Below, in pieces: positions 33,500 through 43,935 of a stretch of 64,000 bases of DNA (position 1 is the first letter of the stretch; every line of letters begins with the position of its first letter). The stretch lies in the NCBI GenBank assembly GCA_021292105.1, contig CM037864.1, forward strand, positions 7,306,635 to 7,370,634. The letters are read 5' to 3'. The notes beneath the pieces are model-generated. The model did no database searches and was not told the DNA's origin. It saw nothing but the letters and a program-made list of their open reading frames with translations. The translations under genes were made by a program, and so were the position numbers. The stretch is from Anadara kagoshimensis. Its lineage: Eukaryota > Mollusca > Bivalvia > Arcoida > Arcidae.

Positions 33500-35670
33500 T
33501 TAACAGGGATTCCACTGTCCCCAGTGTGAAGATTAGGTTTATAAAAGATAAAAGCATCTACAAGATCGAAACATAGTGGTGGAACCTTCCCCTGCAAGAA
33601 ATATGGACGAGTGTTAAATCATTGTGGTAATAAAAATCACCATGAAAGAACATGTAAATTAACAACGCAAAAAAATAAGAAAAAAGCAAGAAACGGACGA
33701 ATGAAAGGAATGAAGATTCATCAAAGAAAAAACTTAAAAGCTCCACAACTGAAGATAATACTGTGACAAAAGAAATATCATCTAGTCCTATAGCAGGTCC
33801 GTCTCACTACATTACAAACACTGAAAATGAATTAGCAGCAGAATCGTTAACGCAAATTCTGTATCAGGTCCCTCCCAAGAAAGTGAAGCAAGCTCATAAA
33901 GATCTACAAACAACAACTCTTATAAGTCAAGTCCCCCAAGTTGAAAAAATGTACCATTGCAGGCGCTGCCCTTTCAATTGCAGCCATAAGAAACAACTAT
34001 ATTTACATAGAGAAAGAGATGAAGATGCAGGGATGGACTTGGGCATTGTACAGCAAATGGCAGACGACAGACAGAGATGGAGGTCCTCGGCCAAGGCCTT
34101 ATGTGCCCAAGGCACAAAGAGGACTAAGTAAGTAAGTATATTTACATAGAATGCGGGGACATATCAGCGGGGTGGAAATATTCACATAGCTCCTTGGAAT
34201 GATGGACTAAGCTCCTTGGCATCGCGAGGATGGCAGCATTGATGAACAGTTGAGAGAGTATATACTGCTAACGAACCCATCGTTTTACAAAACCATGACA
34301 TTGGACCGGTGCAGAGTACATGCAATTTTCAACTGATAATTCCTCAGTATAAATCAATTGATGCAGCAGGTCAACGCTATTTATCAAGACCAACAACACT
34401 TGTTCGATTGGACATTCTTTTGGCGTAATATTGCAGAGTAGAGTAACCGGGAGCATCGTTACTTTACTGCTTACACCAACCACGTCATTTTTGAAAACAT
34501 GTTTTCTATAAATAAACTAAATAGTCTCAGACAGTTTGAGATGCGTTTGAAACGGATGGATATCTTTGCTGAATTTATACATACTCGACCGGATACTACT
34601 TGGGTTCCAGTTTTATTATGTAATGTAGAATTTTACATCACTAATACTCATTATACAATCTGTACTCGAAGTGTTCCAGATTATATCTAAAATGGCTTCC
34701 ATTAACATCATTGTCAAAGATTATAAAAGACAACCATACAAAGATCGGCTGTGCATGTTCAGATGCCTAGCTTTGCACAATGGCTATAAAGTGGACCATT
34801 TCAAACAACTAACCCTGAATTACTACGAGCAGCGGGTACGTTTCAATAAATCCACCGAACAGTTTTACGGTGTAGCTGTGGAATATTCTCAAGTTTTGAA
34901 GAATGTTTTAAGGTGAATCTAGAAGCTTACAGTATAACAGAAGAGGACTTTGCACATTCTGTTTACAAATCTAGAGGACGCTGTGATATTGATCTATACG
35001 TTAATATTTATGAAAACCATGCATCTTATATTAACAACTTTGCGACTTACGCTAAAAAGTTCCAATGTTAAAAGTGCCAGCGTATATTTAATCGTTCTAA
35101 CAAACTCCGTACACCAGAAAACTTATACAAATCAAACAACCTATAAATATCCGGGCGCCTTCCATCAAGTGCAGTTATCCATTTTCGACAAATTAGATGA
35201 ATATGGAATCCCAAGCTCCTAACAGCGGCCAACATTCGTATCTCTTTCGCGACATACGTAGGCGGGATGTGGGTGCTGTTTCGGAGCTTGATGGAATACA
35301 TGTGCCTTCAAATGAGCGGTTTTTAACGGTTAATTGTCTATGATTTCGAGGCTTTGCTGCAGAAAAAGGGAGAGAAACAAACAGATTATTCACAATGGAC
35401 TGCTCAACATGTTACAGTTGCAGCAATGTGGAAGGCTACACAGGCGCCATGTGCTTCGTCGATACAAACCAGGGCAGCTTAGTGGAACAGATGATAGCTG
35501 ATATGGGCGAGATAAGTGAGAAAGTTTTGAGGGTGGCAGAGATGAAATGGGAATGTGTTTTGAAGCGAATAAATTAGAAAATAGAGAACAGTGAAAACAA
35601 AGAATTGAAGAAATTGATAACATCACAGCTGTTGCGGCTAAAAACTCGTCTGACATTTCAATTTTTGCCA
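33500..35670 (+). pseudogene. Polinton-type protein-primed DNA polymerase B remnant (N-terminal half)
   Basis: Plus-strand coding debris in several frames, in the order expected for the long N-terminal region of a Polinton/Maverick polymerase. First come decayed C2H2 fingers near 33510-33655 (F-H-C-P-Q-C-E-D; C-K-L-T-T) and a third at 33945-34010 (Y-H-C-R-R-C-P-F-N-C ... K-K-Q-L-Y-L-H). Next is a stretch ending N-I-F-E-N-M-F-S-like (about 34490). Then come C-M-F-R-C-L-A-L-H-N-G-Y (34755-34790), D-L-Y-V-N-I-Y-E-N-H-A-S-Y-I-N-N-F (34990-35045), K-C-Q-R-I-F-N-R, Y-D-F-E-A-L-L-Q (35339-35362, exonuclease-I-like) and S-L-V-E-Q-M-I-A-D-M (about 35477). The polymerase palm motifs are absent, so it is 3'-truncated at about 35670. 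Stops and frame changes are frequent. It lies outside the inverted repeats of the element at 24640-31342. Confidence 0.7.
34011..34136 (+). mobile_element. LINE 3'-end insertion with exact 13-bp target duplication
   Basis: A 126-bp insertion in the polymerase remnant, flanked by tatatttacatag at 33998-34010 and 34137-34149. It encodes the end of a LINE protein (D-R-Q-R-W-R, then L-C-A-Q-G-T-K) and finishes in (aagt)n. Removing it restores continuity between the zinc finger and the sequence at 34150. This is a very short 5'-truncated target-primed insertion. Confidence 0.85.
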
Positions 35671-36004
35671 TGGTCGGTATTTTTATTTAATATTTTTATA
35701 ATAGTACATTTGTACGAACATAATTTATTTCATCAGAGAAAAACGACTTCAATGTTATCTTTATTTATTATAGTAAAACAGGAAACATCACCTCTTCCCG
35801 AACAACTGGTCTCCCTTCCATGTTTGCCTTTTACACACTCTCTCTCTAATTCGTTAAAATGGTTGATAAAAAAACTCTTATAACTCCTAATGATGTCCAA
35901 CGCCTAATGAAAGTCGGAATTCATAGGAGTTGTAACAAGACTGACAATGTAATCGAACAATAATTCATGATTCTCGTTTTCGTTTCTGAATATCTATAGC
36001 AACG
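35671..36004. other. intergenic, no gene recognised
   Basis: This contains the 3' flank of the SULT gene. An inverted-looking aacgcctaatgaaagtcgga (35910) resembles motifs near 50030-50090. Nothing else is supported. Confidence 0.35.
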
Positions 36005-36117
36005 TTACAATGAATATCTGTAGCGGAACTTGGAACCTGACATCCATTTTTTAAAATATGTATCAAAGGTTTCACTTTGGGCAACTGTAAAATAATTCTT
36101 CCAATCTCCAACTTGAC
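36005..36117 (-). CDS. cytosolic sulfotransferase, terminal exon
   Basis: The last coding exon of a SULT-family gene. The minus-strand acceptor is tttacag (36118-36124), the exon starts in phase 1 and the stop TAA is at 36005-36007. It encodes [14 protein letters not shown], which together with the R-K-G at the end of the previous exon forms the R-K-G-x-x-G-D-W-K-N-x-F-T signature for PAPS binding and dimerisation. The C-terminus is F-R-Y-R-Y-S-L. SULT enzymes transfer sulfate from PAPS to hydroxyl or amine groups in the cytosol. The specific substrate cannot be predicted. Confidence 0.9.
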
Positions 36118-36162
36118 CTGTAAATTAAACAAAATTAAGTAAATTATGAAGAGAAAAATACG

Positions 36163-36225
36163 TTCGGTTGATGGCGTTTTAAGTCCCAGTCAATATTTTT
36201 TCACTTTTATCGAAGCACTCAGTTC
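36163..36225 (-). repeat. SINE family A 3' fragment
   Basis: The short run ttgatggcgttttaagtccc agtcaatattttttcac matches only the 3' end of SINE family A in minus orientation. It sits in the short last intron of the SULT gene. Confidence 0.5.
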
Positions 36226-36725
36226 TGAGATAGTGAAAAAAATCTAGTACTAAAGAGAAACCAACGAAATAACTTTCTGACACTAGATCTTGCCGAGCTG
36301 GGATAAGCAACAAGAAGCGCTGTGATCCGTTAGTTGTCGCATTGTATCACTCAGTCACTAAGGTCATAATTTGGTAGAAGATAGAGTTGGTGAGTGAATG
36401 CTGTATCACACCAAACATTATTATTCTGAACCTGTCGAAGAAAGAGAAATATTAAATTCGAACTTCCGTCGTTCCTTCTGTCCATCCAGGCACTTCTTGA
36501 ACGGAGTACTTCTTTAAAACTATGGAGCAATTTTTATGAAACTTGCAAAGCATCAACATTAATTATAAGGGGGTGCGAATATTACTAAACCAATTCTGTT
36601 TGGTCTTTTTCCTGGGAGTTATGGCCCTTTAAACATAAGTTCAATTTACATATTACCTACTGGTGATGCGTGCTTATCTCTTTTCTAATGACCTCAAAAC
36701 ATACAGCGGGCATTTGTATACCTAC

Positions 36726-36912
36726 CTTTTCTGTACATAAATCTAGACTTCTTTTCGTTAGAGCCTTTTGGTGCGGTCATGTCTACTTTCACTTCGTCGT
36801 TAGCTTTCTTCATGTTCTGGAAGTTGCAACGTTCAGCTATATCCTGGATTAATTTTTCGTCATATTTCACTTCCAAAAATTTAGCGATTTTTGTTATTTC
36901 TCTGACCGGGTC
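36726..36912 (-). CDS. cytosolic sulfotransferase, penultimate exon
   Basis: The minus-strand acceptor follows a pyrimidine-rich tract (attttctgaag, 36913-36914) and the donor gtaggt is at 36725. It is 187 bp, phase 0 to 1. It encodes D-P-V-R-E-I-T-K-I-A-K-F-L, the helix that follows the E-D-(L/M)-K motif in SULTs, and ends S-R-F-M-Y-R-K-G. Joined to 36117 it completes the R-K-G-x-x-G-D-W-K-N signature across the intron, which confirms the splice. Confidence 0.9.
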
Positions 36913-37084
36913 CTTCAGAAAATAGAAAAATAAAATACAGAGTTCTGAACATAACATGTTCGAAGTAACAAACAATTAGAACAAAACAAAATAGTTTTAT
37001 TTTCGGAGAATAATTAATTTGGCCAATCTTATATTGCATGGATTCTGAAACCAGTGGCAAATTGATAGTCCGAACAACCCAAGA

Positions 37085-37490
37085 TTTTAGTCTATGGGAA
37101 TCCCAAAGCAAAATAAAAACTTTGAAATTGGCGAATTAAGTTCAACACGTGAAGTTTCACCAGAAAATTGAGGTCGGGTGCTTCGGAAGGGTAAGTACCT
37201 CCTGTTTAGCTACAACCGCTAGACTGTGCCAAGTGTGTATTTGAAATTGAGAATGAAAGGAACATGGAACTCTTGAGACATCAAATATATCCAGGGTAGA
37301 TGATTATACTCATCAACAATACTGTGATGACGGTCATAAAACTTTTTAAGATCCCTGATAAGCATAGGCTTGCAATATCCCTGAGTCAACAATTTATTTG
37401 TAAGCAGCTTACTTCGTTGTATAGTGTTTCCGAACATAACAGTAGGAGGCGATATACTTTTATTTTGACATACAATTCTCAATTCAAATA
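37085..37490 (-). pseudogene. Penelope-like fragment (RT C-terminus and 3' tail)
   Basis: On the minus strand, L-T-Q-G-Y-C-K-P-M-L-I-R-D-L-K-K-F-Y-D-R-H-H followed by the 3' tail (cctcctgtttagctacaacc, cgggtgcttcggaagggtaa read on +). It aligns with the copy at 54625-55190. Truncated and degenerate. Confidence 0.7.
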
Positions 37491-37800
37491 GAATAAAAAA
37501 TAAAGAATATACAAAATTTCTATGCGTTATTGCAATTACAGTGTATGTTAATTAAATAAATATCTGATCTATTTTTCTATAACCGTCTATGGTATAAACA
37601 TTTCAATTTACTTGTCTCAATTGAAACAAAAGTCAAGTATTGACACAGGAATCCAATATTGGAAATCGAACAATTATAGGCTCTAAAGGCATTAATTTAA
37701 TGAAAAAAAACGTTGGTTAAAATCTATTTTATTCCTTAACATTTACATTTGTAATGTTTTTATCTATAAAACTCAGAGACTAAATGTAATTATACGTGCA

Positions 37801-37979
37801 TAATGGGGTTCGCCAGTGTACCACGTGATATCCAATAACGTTTCTGCGCAAACATTATTTTCCATTAGAGATAGAATCGCTTCAGTTCACGTTTTCCCGT
37901 AAAAATGACGTTACTCAGGAAAATTTTGACGCGCAAACAGGGTATTGATCACGTGGTATGCTGGCAAACTCCAATATCA
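37801..37979. mobile_element. MITE with CACGTG-containing inverted ends, copy 1
   Basis: A roughly 175-bp element. The left end is aatggggttcgccagtgtac-cacgtgata; the right end is atcacgtggtatgctggcaa-actcc. The same element is at 60107-60311. The internal cgttttcccgtaaaaatgac is shared by both. No coding capacity. Confidence 0.7.
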
Positions 37980-38188
37980 TGATAATAGTATGACACTGAT
38001 ATTAGTACGCGTGACGTCATTAATTGGCTGTTCAAACGACTCACCATGCACATCGTAAGCAACAGTGTTTTAAATTTCTATCAGGAATAAAAAAGCAAAA
38101 ATTTTCAACAAACGGTGTAATGAATATCGTCTAGGATTGACATATATATAATGTTAGCGCGCGTTGCACGGCAAAGGTTGTTATAGAA

Positions 38189-38400
38189 CTGTCATGTGCT
38201 ACTTTTGAATTTTTTAAATTAAGACATTCAAAAGTAGCACATGACAACACTATAAATACAATTTCTAGACAGTTCAATATGTAAGTTAGGCAGTCAAGTG
38301 CTGCTAGGACATGACAGCACTATAAACACAATTTCTAGACAGTTCAATAGTTAAGTACATTGTAATTTTTTAGACAGTCAAGTGCTGACACGTTAACAAA
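38189..38400. repeat. perfect 21-bp hairpin followed by a two-unit direct repeat
   Basis: The arms tgtcatgtgctacttttgaa(t) at 38190-38210 and (a)ttcaaaagtagcacatgaca at 38226-38246 are exactly complementary, with a 15-nt loop. The flank continues as two direct copies of acatgacaRcactataaaYa-caatttctagacagttcaat, then aagtgctg (38240-38310 and 38308-38395). Confidence 0.7.
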
Positions 38401-38624
38401 CATTTATATAAGTGGTTTGTAATTGAATTCATACACACATGCAAGTATTGTGCAAATTCTTTAAACATTGTCAGTAGAAGAAATGTTATGTATATATGTA
38501 GTGAGTATTTGCAATACAAATTTAGGTTCAGGCAATGGCATGTAAAACATTGGATATAATATGTAAACGAAAATCAATTGCAGTACAGACCTATCGAAAG
38601 TTTTAAATTAGACTACTTTTTAAA

Positions 38625-38760
38625 ATAAAAAACGAACATAATAACCCATGTCCGAATCACAATAAAAAACTTTGAAATTGACAAGTTAGGTTAACACACA
38701 AACCCCCACCAGGGAAGTGAGGTCGGGTGCTCTGGAAGGGTAGGCACCTCTGAAAATGAG
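38625..38760 (-). mobile_element. Penelope-like element 3' tail (inverse)
   Basis: A minus-strand tail: acataataacccatgtccga, gggaagtgaggtcgggtgct, ctggaagggtaggcacctct. Truncated on both sides. Confidence 0.65.
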
Positions 38761-39329
38761 TCGAAGGCAAATAGCCAAGATATGAATCTCGGGGGGATTT
38801 ACATGCTGATGACGGACATCTCAAGATGGCGACAGGAGATTCAGGTCATTTCGATTTTCCATAAATGTTCTTAGTTTAGCCGATGTACTGTTAGTTCAAC
38901 AAAGCGGATGCCTTAGTATTCATACATTAATGAAATTTGAAGCGTACGAGTTTTACAAATTTCATTCTATTAAGAGTACAAGTCGTATGAGATTTTCGCA
39001 GAGATGTCCGTAACAATATACATAATGATGTCCGTAACGTCGGAATGGTGCTTTACAAATGATGTTCGTAACTGAACAGCAAGACGGATAGCTAGTGATC
39101 GAAATGGTGCCTGTGGGACCCCTATATGTAGTAACTACCACAAATGTAGTAACGGTCACAAATGTAATAAAATTGTGTCACATATGTAGTAACGAACCAC
39201 AAATGTAGGAACGACCGTTACCACAAATGTAGTAACAATTTTTGTTACCACAAATGTAGTAAATGAAAACCGCTATATGTAGTAACGAAAATTTCGAAAT
39301 CTGAACGTTAGAAACCAACATTTAAGGTG

Positions 39330-39470
39330 CGTTCTAACCCGATAGAAGCGACTGTTGTTCCGATAGAAGTGACTTTTAACGCGTTAGAAGTGACTTTTAT
39401 CTCGATAGAATGGAATTCTATCCCGATAGAAGTGGCTCTGATTCCGATATAAGTGACTTTATTAAATACC
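39330..39470. repeat. subterminal cgatagaagtgactt array
   Basis: Six to seven imperfect units of about 21 bp with the core ccgatagaagtgactttta, just inside the left terminal repeat of the 39112-45884 element. No matching array was found at the right end. Confidence 0.75.
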
Positions 39471-39794
39471 AAAGAAAAATATATGTATAAATTGTTAATT
39501 TTGCTGGGTTTTTATCTATTTACTTGAAAACAATTAGTGTCACATAAATCGGCACATTACAAAATGATTAGCATAACATGTAACAGTAATTCAGATATAA
39601 ATGTAATAAATAACTACTAGTATCTGATAATCCTTGTAAGGGTGTTACCCCTGTACCTATGTTATGTATTATGCGATGAGCGATAATGCCAATTGGCCTC
39701 TTATTTTCAGTATACTTCGGTTTGTAAAGTACATGTAAAATTCAGTTTTTAAATTTAAGTTTCTGGGTTTTCTGTATTTTTGCAGATTTAAGTA

Positions 39795-40215
39795 GGGTAC
39801 ATGTATTGATTATTATACTCCACGGCACTTAAAATGTAGGAAGTATAATGCTGTTGGTCGGTCCCTCCGTCCGTCCATCAGTCAATTATAAGTTTTCCGC
39901 ATTGTTTCCTAAACACTTTCAGATAGAGTTTTTGAATGGGAGTCAACCACAATGAGTTGCAGATCAAGTTAACGTTTTGTTTTACTACGAATCCGATCCT
40001 TTGCAATTGTCTTTGATAATTTTATTGAAATACTAGTAACAGTTTTCTGCAGTTTTTTCGTAATAGCTTGCACATATTGAACTGATTTGGCATATAGGTC
40101 TACCATAATATGTTACAGATCAAGTTCACGTTTCATTTTGCTTCGCTGAAATTTATGTTTTTACGATGACTACACTTGATTTGGTCCAATATGTGGGAGC
40201 AATCTCACAAAGGTT
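39795..40215. repeat. dispersed repeat candidate
   Basis: A stretch with ggtcggtccctccgtccgtc followed by two similar blocks (ttacagatcaagttcacgtt and ttgcagatcaagttaacgtt; gttttctgcagttttttcg and gttttccgcattgtttcc). This layout is typical of diverged dispersed repeats. Class unknown. Confidence 0.3.
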
Positions 40216-40244
40216 TTTGTAATATTTGCTGATTTTTATGATCT

Positions 40245-40262
40245 CTCTCTCTCTCTCTCTCT

Positions 40263-40299
<37 letters not shown>
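40245..40299. repeat. (CT)n microsatellite
   Basis: About 55 bp of CT dinucleotides with one interruption. Confidence 0.95.
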
Positions 40300-40301
<2 letters not shown>

Positions 40302-40403
40302 GCATTTACAATACTTCGTAAATATCGTTATTGAAGTATATGAACTGCATTTTATAAGATGTGTTAGTCTGTAAAAAAGAACGTCTGTAATCATATATGG
40401 TGT

Positions 40404-40640
40404 ATCTTGTTCTTTCGCCAAGCACTGGGCATTACGAATGAAAGTCACGGTTCTTTCGGATGGGAACTTAAAAACAAACGAGGTCCCGTGTGACGGGGCT
40501 TGGCACGCTAAAGAACCCTGCTGTATAATGCCATCAGCGCAACCCACATGCAAAATTTCTGCACCTTCGCCTATAGCTGGCGACGTCTCGATATAAGTAA
40601 AATATTTTTGACTGGGACGTTAAACACCATTACTCATCTC
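40404..40640 (+). repeat. tRNA-derived SINE, family A, headless
   Basis: A plus-strand copy starting within the body (cttgttctttcgccaagcac) and ending gactgggacgttaaacacca. The tRNA-like head is missing, consistent with 5' truncation. It lies inside the 39112-45884 element. Confidence 0.85.
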
Positions 40641-41653
40641 TAAACTCTTGTACCCTGCTTAGTGTTTAAGTGCACTTCTCACAGGCTAGTTGCGTACCCA
40701 GTCCGCTAGAAACAGATCATAGTGTGGTACTTCTTTAACACGGGGGACAATCACGTGACTTATGTTGATCACGCTTTCACCTGAAAACGCTCGCTTCGAA
40801 GGTAAGTTGACCTTAGTTTTATATGATAGCGCGTGAATTTGAAAATAATATGTAGCCCACGGAAGAAGTATATGTGCACTAAGTTTCCTTGCCAAATGAC
40901 AACATTCAAATCCCCGTAGTTTCTGCAAACACTTCGACAATGTGTGGAGCACGTCAGATATTCGTGTTGATCACACTTACACATTTATGCTATCGCTGAT
41001 TAAATTTAACCAAACGATAAAATTTGCGCCTGTTACACCCGAATTTTCTGCATCCACTAGATATTTATTACAACAGACAATTATTTCGCGTGTCTACATA
41101 TCGGTAGATGTTGGAATTTGTCAGTATTCGTCAAATTATGTAAAATGATCACGCTTTCACTAAGTTTGTGAGTTGATCACGCTTACACGGAGTTAGACTA
41201 CACAATCTAGAATATTCAGTTAGTTCGACAGTGCCTGTATCTTTAGTTATATATATTTGTATGCTATGTACACAGATTGGAACAACTTGCATGTGTACTA
41301 TACAGTATTATTGCATAATTTTGGCTCCCCGTTAGCTTTACATCGGCAGTTGCCACTATCTAAAATCTCGACAGCCGAACATGGGCTCCTTTTTGTTAGC
41401 TCAGTGGGGGCTGTATTGTAAATATACGAACAATCAACCTCTATATACTGTTAATAGTTTATGGTCACATCAATGCTGTATCAAACACCGGTAATTAATA
41501 TCACTTAGTAAGCTGTATGTCGTCCAAAATCTGATGGCAATGTATGTTGTGATGGGTTACGAATGTTTTTATGGTTTGATCCATTAAATATTTTCTTTTG
41601 GGCTTGTTGAGCCACAGCTTATTTTTCTTTCTAGTCATTCTGAAAAATAAAAA

Positions 41654-43935
41654 TTGACTTACTTAACTTATTCCTCTTGATTCCCTGGGGAACAAAGGGC
41701 CGCAACAACACCTCTCCATTTGACACGGTTTTGGGCTATTTTCTTCAGTTCGGCCCAGATCTTTCCAGCTGTTTGTGCCTCAGTGTCGATACTCCCACGT
41801 GAAGTCTGTTTAGGCCGGCCTCTCTTCCTCTTCCCTTGTGGGTTCCAGTCAAGAGCCTGCCTGGTGGCATTTGATGCAGGCTTGTGTGTGGCCAATCCAT
41901 CCCCATTTTCGTTTCCTGATTTCAGACTCGATTGGAACGTGTCTGGTCCTGTCCCATAGTTGTTTGTTTGAGGCAACTTCAGGCCATCTGATGTTAAGGA
42001 TGTTCCTGAGGCATCTGTTGATGAATGTCTGGAGTTTGTGGGTGTTGGTTTTGGTTACCCTCCAGGTTTCTGAGCCGTATAGTAGGATGGACTTGACGTT
42101 GGTGTTGAAGATCCGGATCTTGGTTTTTATTGAGAGGGCTGTTGATCTCCAGATTGGTCGAAGTGAGTTGAAAGTAAATCTGGCTTTGTTGATGCGGCAC
42201 TTGATGTCTTTATCTGTAACCCCCATCTTTATTGACGACACTGCCCAGGTAAACAAACTTGTCAGCTTCCTTGATGTTTTCTTGGTGTAGCTGCACCGGG
42301 TCTTCTGTTTTGTTGTTTACCCTCATGACTGCAGTCTTTCTGATGTTGATTTGGAGGCCAGACTTTTTTGCTTCTTCTGCAAGACGGCTTAACTTTTCTT
42401 GAGTATCTTGGTGTCTGTGGGAGATAAGACTTATATCATCTGCAAAGTCAAGGTCCTCCAGCTGCTTGGTAAAGGTCCACTGTATTTCAGTTTTCCTACC
42501 TGTTGTGGTCTGGCGCATTATCCAGTCAATGACTATAAGGAAGATTGTTTGTGACAACAGGCATCCCTGTCGGACTCCGGTTTGTCAGCTTCCCATCATG
42601 GATGACTTGGCAAGTGGCATTTTCATACAGTTGTTGAATGATGGTGACAAACTTTGGTGGAAAGCCATAATGGTACATTAGTTTCCAGATGACATCCCTA
42701 TCCACACTGTCAAATGCCTTCTGAAAGTCGACAAAGACAGTACAGTGGGGCCTGCCACTCCAGGGACTGTTCGATGATGATGTGCATGGTGGCAATGTGG
42801 TCTGTACATGATCTATCTTGCCGAAAGCCAGCCTGTTCATCTCGGAGTGTCTTGTCCAGTGCATACTTAAGTCTCTCTAAGATGATTCTTCACAGTACTT
42901 TCCCTTGGATCGACAGAAGCATGATTCCTCTCCAGTTGTTGCAGGATGACAAGTCCCCTTCTTTGGCAACTTCACAAGATGTCCTTTCTTCCAATCTTTT
43001 GGTATTTTCTCCTGCTCCCAGATCTTGTTAAGGGGTGGATGAAGCATGTCAGTTGAGGTCTGGATATCTGCCTTCAATGCTTCGGGTGGTATACCATCTG
43101 GGCCTGCTGCTTTACCAGATTTCAGTGACTTTATGGCCTTCATTATTTCGTGCTTGCTGGGTGGACCAGTGTTGATATCGAGGATTTTAGTGGGATGTCT
43201 GGCAGAACTGATGGTACTGGTCTGTTGAGTGTTCCCTTAAAGTGTTCTACCCATTTTGCTCTCTGTTCTTCTTCGCCAGATATAGTGTTTCCATTCTTGT
43301 CTTTGACAGGGCGACTTGGTCTGCTGGTTTTTTTTTCAGAGAGGGTCCTCGTGATCTCATAGAGTCTCTTCATGTTCCTTTGACCCGCTGCAGTCTCTGC
43401 TTCCTGCGTCAGCTCTTCAATAAAGTTTCTCTTGTCTTTCCTTGCACTTCTTTTCATTTCCCGGTTCTTGTACCAGTAATGTGCTTGCAGTTCTTGCCTC
43501 TCTTTATGGTCTTGTGTTTGGATGATCTGATCTTTCAGTTGTTTTCTCTCTGTGATCAATGTCCATGTGTCTGCTGTAAACCACATGTGATGTGATCTCT
43601 TCTTTCCTAGGACAGTTTGGCATGTTGTCTTCCAGGTGTTACAAAGATCATTCCACTGATCTTCAATTGTTTCCTATAGTAGGTTGGAGAGTGCACTGTA
43701 GTTGTTCCTTAATTCAAGCTTAAATTCTTCTATTTTCTCTCTTTCCTTCAAGCTTTGCACATTGTATTTGTGTGATATTCTTCCTGTTCTATATCTAAAG
43801 GCTTTTAGTTTGGTCTTAAGGGTGGCAACAACTAGTTGATGATCTGATGCTGCATCTGCTCCACGCTTTACCCCGACATCTTGCAGGCTTCTTCTCCACT
43901 TTCGTCCAATTGTGATGTGGTCAATCTGATTGTCA
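41654..43935 (-). mobile_element. 5'-truncated non-LTR retrotransposon (LINE) with 12-bp target duplication
   Basis: Inserted between two copies of gaaaaataaaaa (41642-41653 and 43936-43947). On the minus strand it has, in order: the C-terminal end of an APE-type endonuclease (N-Q-I-D-H-I-T-I-G-R-K-W; A-S-D-H-Q-L-V), a linker, and reverse transcriptase motifs K-S-G-K-A-A-G-P-D-G-I-P, V-F-V-D-F-Q-K-A-F-D-S-V, G-M-P and F-A-D-D-I-S-L-I (the FADD catalytic box). It ends with a C-terminal region finishing R-K-R-G-R-P-K-Q and N-R-V-K-W-R-G-V-V-A-A-L-C. The frame is interrupted several times (near 42210-42250, 42540-42560, 42870-42900 and 43600-43670). The endonuclease N-terminus and all of ORF1 are missing. 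Confidence 0.9.
42210..43143 (-). pseudogene. LINE reverse transcriptase domain
   Basis: The catalytic core of the LINE above. It has A-G-P-D-G-I-P-P-E-A near 43105, F-V-D-F-Q-K-A-F-D near 42720, a change of frame at about 42540-42560 where the G-x-x-Q-G-C-x-(L/M)-S-x box is expected, then D-F-A-D-D-I-S-L near 42440 and F-V-Y-L-G-S-V-V near 42260. Both aspartates of F-A-D-D survive. The breaks in frame make it inactive. Confidence 0.85.

Noticed and set aside
40686-41148. Mirrored ORFs of 68-88 codons at 40686-41148 and 44130-44544
   Set aside because: They are identical in both arms because they lie in the terminal repeats of the 40739 element. They are antisense to one another and show no protein family.
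42030-43595. Plus-strand ORFs opposite the LINE
   Set aside because: They are shadows of the minus-strand reverse transcriptase. The RT motifs (F-A-D-D, A-G-P-D-G-I) are on the minus strand.
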